NCBI GenBank assembly: GCA_030386875.1
Contig: CM059560.1
Location: 27,274,183-27,338,182 of the forward strand
Direction: 5' to 3'
DNA length: 64,000 bases
From: Morinoia aosen
Taxonomy: Eukaryota > Arthropoda > Malacostraca > Amphipoda > Talitridae
The position numbers and the translations under genes are program-made. Shown here piece after piece: positions 43,666 through 54,000 of the stretch. Position 1 is the stretch's first letter; each line of letters opens with the position of its first letter. The notes below the pieces were generated by a model. That model was not told the DNA's origin. It did no database searches and saw only the letters and a program-made list of their open reading frames with translations.

Positions 43666-45587
43666 TCACCCGGAAAGAGGGTGGTGGTGGAGACTGTAAC
43701 AGGCGAGCAGCACCACCATGAGCGTGAGAACGGACCAAATGACATGGACCTCAAGGAGTACTTGGTCCTCAGGCTCCATGGCGTTAAGCCAGTTGAGATC
43801 GTGCAGACTGTCGAGCCGGAGGTCATACGTGGAAGTGTTCTTAGGAGCGCGAGGTCTCGTTGGTGGGAAAGTTGGGGAAGGCTGATGAGTGGGAGTGTCG
43901 CGGGGATGTGTGTAAGGCCGCTGGACCGATGTACTGCTGCTTATGGAGAAGCCAGTGCTTAAAATGCTGTCAGATGGAGACAGTGGCGTGGCGGCTGCCG
44001 CTGTTGTTGTAGCGGGTATTGTCTTGTAAGGGTTGGGAGGAGGGTACTTGCTCTTATTTGTAGCGCCATGCTGAGAAACTGGAAGAGGCAGTGCTAAAGA
44101 TTTGGAAGCCGCCGCCGCTACTGCTACATCTGCTAAAGAATGATGAGCGGCAAGATGGGCACTAGAGGAATTTGAATGGTGTGATTGATAAGCTAATTTG
44201 TTTTCTGTAGGTGTAGTAACAGGGTTAGCATTTCGGTCACAGGTATTTGTGGAGTATCTTCCTGCAAATTCTTTGGCAGTATAGTTGGACTGGCGCACTC
44301 CAGCAACACTGGAAATATTTTCATGTGTAGGAACATAACCAACAGGTCCATTACATGCATCAAGATCCTCATTCATCGACGCTCTGAGACTATGACTGGA
44401 ATAGTTTTTTGCATAACTTTCAGTGGCGTCGTGCGTAGTCCTGGCATGCCCTCCGTGCGCGCGAGATCGCTTCCTCCGGCGCACTCCGTTATTTTCATTA
44501 GGGTCTGGGATTAAATTACTACTCGTCTCACTGACGGCTTTATACGACTCGGCGACGTGTCCTACACTGTGCCATGGAGGCAAATGGGCAGTCAGAGACG
44601 CATCCATGCCACCAATCGTTGGGGAGTTCATCGACGCAATATCAACGTCAGATTTATGGCGGTTGCTCTTATTACGTGAATCTTTGTTCCCTCCATGACG
44701 GGAGTTGCGCGCATCGTGAGGAATTGGAGAAGTAGAATAACGGTTAAACTGAGGATGTTGGTGGGTCGAAACTTTCGTTTGTTGTTGAAAATTGTGACTG
44801 TGAGACTGTCGCTCAACGCTAAGAGGACTGAAGGCAGAAGAGGTGGCTGAGGGGAGATGATGGGACATCAAGTGTGGAGGATGATGCGCGAGAGGAGGAG
44901 AGTAAGGCGTGTGCGTGATGTGCAAAGGCGAGTGGGTAATTTCTGGAGACAAGTGAGGCAGAGGAGGAGACTGAGTAACGTCCTGGGGAGCTTGGTGATG
45001 GATCTGAGGAGAGTGGAGAAGCGGAGGAGAACCCTGAGGCACAGTTGGATGTTGAAGCAAAGGTGGAGATGGAGGAAGAGTAGCGGAATTTTGTGAAGCA
45101 GTAATTTGTGGGTCTAAGGGTGGGTATATGTTAATATCAAGTCCAGCAGGGTCGAGTCCTTGGAGAGTAGGATTCGTAGGACCATTGACCCCTCTAGCAG
45201 ATTGTTCCCGAGTTGTGTTTAGGGGAAGACGGTCAGATATTGAGAATACCCCGTGTGGGACAGCAGCAGAAGCGACGGCACCAGCAGCAGCAGCAGCACC
45301 TTGAACATCAAATGCTTTAGAATCAAGAGCCGCAAGATCCTTGTTGGCTGGCATGACACCACCAGCTGCGTCGGTGTAAGACTCGACTGCCGGGTCGCTG
45401 TTGCCATCGACGCCCGTTTTGGACTTGGTGAGCTTGGCCGCCACGTCGGAGATGTCATCCAGTGCGTCGTCGCAGTAGAGAGTGACACAGAGGGACTGTG
45501 CAGCGGCGGCCGTCGTGCGTCTGGGTGGCAAGGGGCTCCAAGTGATGCTGGGCAGCACGTGCACGCCCGCGTCAGCAGTTACAGGAC
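43666..45587 (-). CDS. Unknown gene, last exon (low complexity plus TM helix)
   Basis: Acceptor CCCGTGCAG|GTCCTG; it begins two bases into the Gly codon started by the previous exon. 1.9 kb open. A good donor-like GTGATG overlaps the stop (GG|GTGATG), so a longer isoform is possible. Confidence 0.7.
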
Positions 45588-48500
45588 CTGCACGGGCGGG
45601 TAAAATTCATGTCTGCCGCAAATAGCAATGCCTCGAAACATATCGAATCAGTTTCAGGATCATGGGGCATTGAAATAAGAGCTGATTTCTTCACTAAGTT
45701 ATAATTTGCGGAAGGAACGTCACAAACAAGAATGTAATTTATTGCAGCGAATACGTGGTTATCACCACAGACAACCTAACTATAACTTCTGAATTAGGCT
45801 GTAAATTGACATACGCTACATGAAATATTCAAGTTACTATGATAGGATGTTAACAGTTACTATGCCTTCAGTCAGGGGGCCAAGCCTAACAAACCAGTGA
45901 CCAAGGCCCTACCATAAGAATTTCTTCATTTGTTTCTTTAGTTTCTCTTCTTTCCAGTCTTCAAAAGTTGATAAGTCTTTAAATTTAGTTCGAATATAGT
46001 AGAGTGTTTGCTTAAAACAATATTTTTTGAACGATCACTAAAACTAGTTTAAAAATAAATCAAGAGTAACATTCACGGTATAAGTAGCATCACGGTTAGT
46101 TATTGGCTAAACACAAGACGATCCAACAATGAAGGATTTTGATGCCCGAGTACACAGGCTTTTAAAGATTGATGACAGACTTAGTCCCACTTCACTTAGG
46201 TCCATCTAGACAGCTCGCATGAGCTATCTAGTAATTGGTTTGCGAGACTGGTGGGTAGGAATAGCACTATTACGAGCCGTTGCCTTCACACTGAACTCGC
46301 ACGTTTTATCCAGCATTCAGCAGGCGAGGTAAAAATGCTATTCCTACATACCAGTCTCGCAGACCATCTGCTAGATAGCTCATGCGAGCTTGCTAGATCC
46401 TGCTTTGCTAGCTTAGTGCGAAGTGGGCCTCAGAGACAAGGCTGGAGCACAGACGCCACCAATGAGCGTGACTGCCGTGGCAAGACACCCAGTGGGTCGA
46501 CCAGCGCTCTGGAGTGCAGCACTAACGCTACCGTATGGTGCCTAAAGTCGAGTTACACAGAAACTAACATTGCAGGACTTACGCGGTACACAAGTGTGTA
46601 GAATGGGGCTTCATTGAATGACCTTGTCGTTCTCAACATAAAAACTAGTGAAGAAGATGAAAGGATCTACAGAAAATGATAGACACTGGTCAGAGGAAAA
46701 GATGAAAAATTAATATCGAGACCTTTTGAAGCTTGACGACGAAAACCAGCTCTGAAACACACTGAACAAGTCTACTTGAACCACATATCAAAATGAAAGT
46801 AAACCGGAAAGACGGAAGAAATAGAGGCAATAACCAGGACACAGTAAGACGATTAGATTAGATGTTAGGTTAAGCCTCCCTAACCGCAACAAAAACGTTC
46901 CAAAGAAAGGAAGGATAAAAGCACCATTTAGTATGGAGTTAAGGAAGCGCGGAATCTATGCACAAGGTGCATAAAACCACTAAGTTGAAAAAAAAAAGTT
47001 CATGAAACGAGATAAAAGTTGAAGTAAAAAGTAGTAGGTGCTGAAAAACAGGACAGCAGTTAACAGAAAAAAGATGGTCCTTAATAAAACAAAAACCCAC
47101 TTTATTTCAACATAAAGAAGGCCTACCTAACTCTCAGCTCGGGACTTTACATTTTCCCCCTGGGAGGGCTAATTCCCATATGATACAATAGTCGTATACC
47201 TCTGAGGGGATACAGTATAAAAGAACAATTTAAAAGACTAGAAGCATTAATGCAAACGAAGGTAAACAAGCAAGTCATTAGAGCGTAAGAAGGAACAGTT
47301 TAGAAGACTAAAAGCATCAATGCAAACGAAGGTAATCAAGCAAGTCATTAGAGCGTAAGAAGGAACAGTTTAGAAGACTAGAAGCATCAATGCAAACGAA
47401 GGTAATCAAGCAATTCATTAGAGCGTAAGGACACCAGGGAGCAACAGAAGTATAAGCCCGGGCAACAGAAGTAGAAGCAGCAGCAGAAGCATGAGGGCGC
47501 ACCAGAGTCGGAGTGGTGCTGGTAGGTGGTGGAGGCCTGGCGGGTGGTGAGCACCTGGATGTTGCCTGCTGAAGCCCGCCCGCCCGTCGTCACGCGGCCT
47601 CGGACGCTCACCTGCACATGCCAAACCTGCCATCACTTCCTCTGCTCTTACTATCCACCTTATTCATTTAGCCCAAGATATTCATATTTTCTAGGACAAT
47701 GATATTGTCCGAGATCATATTACATCCTATATCGAGGTGACTAAAGACGGGTCTGAATATGGAAGTAATCAACCGAGCCCTAGATAGCAGTCCCCCAAGA
47801 CTAAGCTTTTTTTTCGGTCGGAGCTGGCAATCGAAAGCTTCTGTACCCAATGCTCTTGAAATTTAACGTTTGCAGTGTTATATGTGCTCTGTAACCCTCA
47901 CGTTCCCATAAAAGCATCGAGGGCAAAACTTTCCTAGCTTGTTAGCTTATTTTCCATCACTGCAAGCTCCTACTCCTACTTACAGCTCAATTTTGTATCC
48001 ATTTGGTCTTGGTGGAGCATAGCTATTTCTTACAATTTATAGTTGCATTATATCCAACACAGAACGTTCATCCTATGCAAAAGTGAACCATCTTACTATT
48101 CCGTATTTCATATTTTTCAGTAACCTGTATTGCACTTCTCTCTCTCTACCGTATTTCTTATTGCTGCTTACTACTCCCACATCAATTCTCACGCACCCCA
48201 TTTCGTACTGGTTTTTAAATTTTCCTTCCACCATTTTTTCAAAAACTCTGTACAATACACGTTATTATTATTATATTGGTTCGTGCAAGACCCACTTCCT
48301 AGCCACCAAAACACTCAATGAGAGAAGGAAAGGAACAATTTAATATGGACTGTGTAAAACGGGGAATTTATGCACAAGGTGTGTTTCCAGAAAAGATACC
48401 TTGCGCATAGAAACAGCAAGTTTGGAAACAAGAGTAAGAAAAGCAAAAAAAAAATGGCAGAAAAGACATGGAAGTGAACAAAATAAAATGGGCACGAAAG

Positions 48501-50852
48501 AGGGAAGTCCCGAAGACCTATCTACATTGGGGGGAAAATAATACAACACGTTGATTAAACCGCCAGATTCCACATTTCTAACTCACATACAATAACGAAA
48601 ATTTGTTTATATATAAACAATGGTATAAAAGGTTAGTAATATATCTAAAACCTATAAATATTTACAAGAAAATATATATGGGAACACGCATAATAAATAC
48701 GTGAACAAAAGTTTACTGCACATTTCAAGATATACAAACATTATTACTACGTTTACTACGTTGCATAGCCGTTATTATTAATTATGGCTTCGAGACGTTT
48801 AGAATAGTTCAATACCATCCTTTTATAAGTTTTGAGTGTAATCTTATTCCATTCTTCAATGAATGTTTCTTTGAGTTCAGTGGTGTTATTGAGACCTCTC
48901 TTCTGAATTTTCAATTTCAATTCCCTCCACAAGTTTACGACTGGATTCATGTCAGGGGATTGACTTGGTCATTCTTAAACGTTCATCTTCTTCATCCTTA
49001 AATATTCCTTGGTTTCGTTTGCAGTGTGCTTTGGATCGTTGTCTTGTTGGAAGGTCCATCCACGTTTCAATTTTAACAAACGAGCTGAAGATAGGAGTTG
49101 CTCTTCCAATCGTTCATGATATTTCCTACCATTCATGGTTCTTTCAATGATGTATAGTTTACCTACCCCTGATGACCTGAAACACCCCCACACCATGATT
49201 GAGCCACCTCCAAACCTAACAGTGGGTATGGTGCATTTTGGTTTCGTTTTGTTGCCTCCAATATGGTTTGTGCCGTTTCTTCCAAACAGTTCGATTTTGG
49301 TTTCATCTGACTAGAGTACTGAGTTTCAAAACTCTGCTGGCTTGTTCAAATGGTTTTCCACATACTTCCGCCTGGCCTTGTCGTGACGCTTCTGGAAAAG
49401 AGGTGTCCTACGAGGGGTGCGGGAACGAAGACCTTCACGGCGTAGTGCCCTGCTGATCGAATGTTTGTTGGCTTCGATCCTCGATGCCTTGAGATTATCC
49501 TTAAACTCTTCCCTAGTAGTTTGAGGCCTCTGCACTGCTGTTCGGACCAATTTTCGAACAGCACGGTCGTTAAATTTCTACAGACGGCCAATTTGAGGCT
49601 TGCTGAGAGTCGTATTCCTTAATTTCCACTCACGTATTATGGTTCTAACCGAGGGCATAGGAACACACAGTTGTGCACATATCTTCCGATATCCCAAACC
49701 TTCATTATGGAGCTCCACAATACGTTTGTGGTCTTGGCTGATGTCCTTATTCTTCCCCGTGCTAATGACCTTTCAGAACGGGAGCTGCTGTACAAATGAC
49801 ACGTTATTGGAAATGAATGCTGACGAAAATTTGGTTGCCAAATAATAGAATGAATCAGAACATTTTGAAATAATCCTACAATAACTTCAATACATAATAT
49901 CGAGAAAAAAATCGGGTTTCGTAAACTTTCGTTCATGTATTTATTATACATGATCCTATATATTCTTTCTATTAAATATTTGTTCTTTTTAGATTATTAA
50001 TATTTTTATACTATTGTTTATATATAATCCAATTTTTGTAATTGTACGTGGTTTAGAATAGGGGAATCTGGCGATTTAATCACGGGTGGCATTATTTTGC
50101 CCCTACTGTATTAACTGCATTACTGAGTTACCAAAAAATATTTTTCCCAGGAGGTCCCTATAGCATTGGATAGACAAGCCTAACTAACCTAAGCTCATTT
50201 CCTATCCTGTTTACGAGATGTACACTATACAGAACAGGAGCATCAAACTGACATGAAAACTTCTCTTGGCACAAATGCCGTGTTACGTTTACTTATACTA
50301 ATTCTAAGTTTCCCAGACCCGGTATTCTTTATAGATTCATTGATATTTTACATCAAACTGTCATTTATTTCATGGAAAAATCCTCATTTTAATCAATCAA
50401 TCAACGATTCTTTCTAGATTCCCATTCGTACAACACTACATCGGTTTTGGACACAGAAGCAAGTATTAACATTCTGACTACTGATCATGCAAGATATCAT
50501 GATCAACGTGAGAATCGAATAAATAAAATGAAACCAAAATAAACTGGAGAACAACTCTCCAATGCAACATAGTAGGTATAGAAACTCAACGACCCCAATG
50601 ACGCTAAATTAGGCACTTAAAACTGACCTGAGTCACTTCATTAGCCGAGTAATGCATAACCTTGCTGACGCCGTCAGACTGCTTCACCCACAGCGACCCA
50701 AACCAGTCAGAGAGCTTAGTGACCTCCCCTAAGAAGATGTTAGAGAGCAGCGGCGAAGTTGCCCCGCACACGCCAGCGTTGTCGTCATCCTTGTTGCCCG
50801 TGTCGTTATGGTCGATGTTGTTGTTGTACCAGTTGTTGTTGTAGAAGGAAGG
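43666..50852 (-). CDS. Unrecognised membrane-anchored protein (three exons seen)
   Basis: Three minus-strand exons join in phase: 50852-50628, 47611-47503 and 45587-43666 (stop TGA 43668-43666), about 750 codons. The N-terminal part looks globular (LSDWFGSLWVKQSDGVSKVM, NEVTQ joined to VSVRGRVTTGGRASAGNIQV, then VHVLPSITWSPLPPRR and LCVTLYCDDALDDI). A long Pro/His/Ser-rich, Ala-rich and basic region (RRRKRSRAHGGHAR) follows. The last 30 residues hold one hydrophobic helix, VHVIWSVLTLMVVLLACYSL, so the product may be tail- or single-pass anchored. I recognise no family. No start Met is visible upstream in the first exon; it is either joined to earlier exons or in frame with SCAI. Confidence 0.65.
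46212..46390. mobile_element. Hairpin MITE with 54-bp inverted repeats
   Basis: Left arm AGCTCGCATGAGCTATCTAG.. (from 46212) and right arm ..TAGCTCATGCGAGCT (to 46390) pair over about 54 bp with a few mismatches, leaving a loop of about 70 bp. CTAGA occurs just outside both ends, but a flush target duplication is not clear. Superfamily not assigned. Lies in an intron of the unknown gene. Confidence 0.75.
46849..47214 (-). mobile_element. SINE-like repeat copy 14 (family A)
   Basis: Full copy with tail region GATTAGATTAGATGTTAGG on the left and CCTCTGAGGGG head on the right. Flanks share only CAGTA, so the duplication is decayed. Gene-sense in the unknown gene's intron. Confidence 0.88.
47220..47429. 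repeat. 70-bp tandem repeat, three units
   Basis: Units 47220-47289, 47290-47359 and 47360-47429 share AATGCAAACGAAGGTAA and CATTAGAGCGTAAG. The second and third are the most alike. It directly follows SINE copy 14 and ends 73 bp from an exon donor. Confidence 0.92.
47503..47611 (-). CDS. Unknown gene, middle exon
   Basis: Acceptor ATGTGCAG|GTGAGC and donor GACTCTG|GTGCGC. Phase 0 in, one base over out. Encodes VSVRGRVTTGGRASAGNIQV and RQASTTYQHHSDSG. GC-rich relative to its surroundings, which supports coding. Confidence 0.72.
48300..48522 (-). mobile_element. SINE-like repeat copy 15 (diverged, cut by Tc1-like element)
   Basis: Recognised by CATAGAAACAGCAAG and the flanking subfamily-specific segment CCTTGCGCATAGAAAC. 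Its remainder is interrupted at the TA target of the Tc1-like element at 48525. Confidence 0.65.
48525..50108 (-). mobile_element. Tc1-like DNA transposon (inactive)
   Basis: 1,584 bp flanked by TA (48523-48524, 50109-50110). The inverted ends run about 50 bp: CATTGGGGGGAAAATAAT on the left and, inverted, CAGTAGGGGCAAAATAAT on the right, both leading to CGCCAGATTCC. Minus-strand transposase pieces show the HTH region (NKHSISRALRREGLRSRTPR), the first catalytic Asp in a WSDETKIELFGRNG-like stretch, the second in WTFQQDNDPKHTANET, and the Glu in NLWRELK, i.e. the DD34E type. Several stops and shifts separate the pieces. Lies in an intron of the unknown gene, same strand. Confidence 0.92.
50628..50852 (-). 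CDS. Unknown gene, first visible exon
   Basis: 75 codons ending ACTCAG|GTCAGT. The left boundary is set by a good acceptor-like sequence (branch-like CTGAC, then CCCTCCTCTCTCAAG|CC). Asn/Asp-rich start (YNNNWYNNN, HNDTGNKDDDN), then PLLSNIFLGEVTKLSDWFG. In the same frame as the last SCAI exon, 45 nt downstream of the last shared codon. Confidence 0.65.
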
Positions 50853-50897
50853 CTTGAGAGAGGAGGGTCAGCACCGTCAGTCGTGGCGCTGGCCCAC
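50853..50897 (-). other. 45-nt intron-like segment holding the SCAI stop
   Basis: On the minus strand it starts GTGGGC and ends CTGACCCTCCTCTCTCAAG, has a length divisible by three, and contains both in-frame TGA codons (50879-50877, 50870-50868). If spliced, SCAI and the unknown protein would form one frame; if kept, SCAI ends here. Confidence 0.4.
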
Positions 50898-51053
50898 GCT
50901 CGTGCTATTGCTGTTGTCCAGGTGGGAGTCGTTGAAGAGGTGCGCCACCTCCAGCCCCGTGGCGATCTCCAGTACGAGGGAGTGCAAGGTTGGGTGGCCC
51001 ATCACCTCGCCCTCAGGCAGGCTCGGTGAGCACCGGGGGTACTGGCTCCCTCC
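50877..51053 (-). CDS. SCAI: SCAI terminal exon
   Basis: Acceptor TCTGGTTTAG|GGAGGG, phase 0. Encodes GGSQYPRCSPSLPEGEVM, HSLVLEIATGLEVAHLF and an Asn/Ser-rich end, matching the human SCAI end region (ILELASILDVRNVF). Confidence 0.85.
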   Translation of the reverse strand, partial: GGSQYPRCSPSLPEGEVMGHPTLHSLVLEIATGLEVAHLFNDSHLDNSNSTSVGQRHD

Positions 51054-54000
51054 CTAAACCAGAGAAAGGAGAAGTTAATTATTGACGTAATGATATCTAA
51101 GTAATGCTACTGTTTAGGTCTCAATGAATTTTTTTGGAAAGCCCCAGATGAGCTTCTCCGTAAGTGGTGAGTGCTTAAAAAAGCTGCTATAGCAACCTAT
51201 TCAGTTATGACAATGATTTATCACTGTTACAATTCGAGAACGCACGGATCTAGAATTTGAACCAATTTGAACTGAATGCAAATAATTTTACAAGGATATT
51301 TCAGATGCGCTTCCTCACAAACAGAGCTCATTGAATTTTGAGCTGGTAGGTGAAAGTAAACACCTAGCTTATGATTTTAAAGCAGTGTTATACACAACAG
51401 TATGGAAGACCATTAAGCAGAATAAGATACCTCACAAAAACAACGTGTACCTAGCCAAGGTTAATCCACCAATTATTACTCCAGTTTTCAATTTGTCAAG
51501 ACCAGTACCTTTCAAAAGTTAAAAACAGTATCTCTTATATGTCCCCAATCTTTTGTTCACGTTAAATGACAAAGTCTTGGCACAGTCTGAGTTGACGTGA
51601 TATTCCCAGAAAAAAAAGCCAATTCCCCACACCGTTTGCAAGTATATCGGATTCCCTTTCAACAATTAGGGTTTGTGTGGAGGAATGATGCCACCGATTT
51701 CCTACAGCACCAACAAATACATCTGGTTCATTTCAAGGCCTCACGAATCTAAAGCACGGCTAGTGCAGAACCCAACCTTGAAGGCTCGGTGTGCTCTGAG
51801 GACAGTAGCGCAGAAAATGAAGCGCAGGGTCAGCAACCGCAGGAAGTCGTCACTGAAGAACTGAATGTAGGCCGGGTCTGCAAAAGATGAACCGATAATC
51901 GACTGTATACGTACCATGTACTCAAAAACATCTTCAAGCAATGGATTAAATTTCCAGAGTAGTAGTTTTACAGAAGGAAGTCAAGGTTTACTTGTAGCGT
52001 TACGTATCAGTGAATGTGAAAGTGGACTAAATTCATGCTAGCTGCAGGACTAACGGTTTGTGTGTAAGTTTCATATTCTTGCAGCGTAAAATTTCGAGCA
52101 GCAAGATAATAATCCCACTAGGAGTCAGATACAAAGTAATAAAACTTGACAATCAAGGATTCTTGCTACGTTTCAACCTTTTTCAAAAAGGGGTATCAAA
52201 ATCGCTTGTACAAATGAAATTAAAATAATACGTATATTTCCCATAACAACGCAATGTTATTTAGAGCATATTTAGGAAATGTGAATAATCACGAGACTTT
52301 TTGGCACGGTGCAACACCAGGTGCCTGAGAATGAACAACGAGCAAAGTTTCTGATTCTGCCATGAATGCTGCAGGTGCAGCGTCACACCAAAACGCCACG
52401 GCAAAGCTAGACCGCAGAACAAAGTTTTGTGGCCACAACCACTACAATAGGCGATGTTTGTAATCATCAGGATTATACAACTGGTCTCCTTTTAATTTGA
52501 CACACAATTCATGAAGGCAATTATCAAAATTTTTCTATCTCTGCAGCTTACAACCGCATCTGATGCAAATCCTGATGAACCTATCTTATTAATACGTCAG
52601 CCCAGATGATGACTCCTGCAATAACTTACCTTGCTGACACACTATTACTGCCGGACTCTGATGTGTCAAAGAATTTATGAAAGATAATTTTGCAAGTTAA
52701 AACCGAATTCGGAGCGCCATTTGTAGGGTTACTCACAAATACTGACGTAGTTCCAAACTCATTATTATTATTATTATTATTATCATATAAGAAAGTTTTA
52801 GCCTCCCTTAACCACGACAAAGATGTTCCAAGAGAGGAAAGAGGAAGGCACCATTTAGTATGGAGTTGAGGGAACGCGGAATCTATGCACAAGGTGCACA
52901 GAAACAGTAAGCTAGGAAAGAAGTTCATGAAACAAGAAAAAAGTTGAAGAAGAAAGTAGTAGGTGCTGAAAAACAGGACAGCAGTGAACCGAAAAAAGAT
53001 GGTCCGTAACAAAACGAAAACCTATTTTATTACAACAAAAAAGAAGCCTACCTAACCTTTAGCTCGGGCCCTCACATGGTTCCCCTGGGAGCGCTAATTC
53101 CCAGTTCCAAACTCATTCAGGTCACGCCATTTTGACCCAAATATTCGAATTTGCGTTCCAAAAATTTTACACCACTAACACAGACAGTACTTATAAGGCT
53201 CACTTAACCTTGTTTAGTCCATCAGGAAGGTGTAAAAACAAGCACTACTTTTATAATAAGTTATAACTGGGCTTCCATAACGACACGCACATACTCACAA
53301 AGCAAAGAATACCGAAACACTGCACTAGAAAAACGATACAATCTCTATCAAGAGGAAACCTTCTGAACCGAGACAAAAGGATTCCGAGACTGACCAACAT
53401 TGCGGGACCTGCTGACGAGTCTGGAGGCCTCAGCAATGAAGCGGTCAACGAGGGCCTGGCACTTCTCCCAGAGCAGCATGGGCACGTCGCACACGGAGCT
53501 CACCAGACACAGCCCCATGAGCGGGCAGTGCAGGAACAGCGTGAACAAGTTCCCCCGCTGGTGCTCCTCTGCACACATTTCGCCAGTTTCTCACACATGA
53601 AATACGCCACTAGCTTTTATTTATTCATTTATTTATTTATTTATTCATTTATTCACATAGAAGATTTTGTTTAACCATACTTCATTGAGGTTATCCAGCG
53701 TCTTGAACAAAAAATAGTTGAGAATTATAGCTATCACATTCAACAACTTGGTGCTCTGACGCTGTTAGCTTGAAATGAAATTCATTAAGCTAGAGGGACA
53801 ATGTTAATGTTTTTACACTTAATACATATTTAAATGAAAACATGCAATTCTCATTAATCATCGCAATGTACGAGGATACCATCTCGCCAATAAGAAGCTC
53901 AATTTTAATAAAAGGATAAGATAGATTTTTAGAACACACACATGTACAGTTCGCAATTGCGGCGTCAGACTTGAAGAAATTCTAAAGGGTTATTATTTAG

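Noticed and set aside
49238-49456. Plus-strand frames over 49238-49845
   Set aside because: Antisense readings of the Tc1-like transposase.
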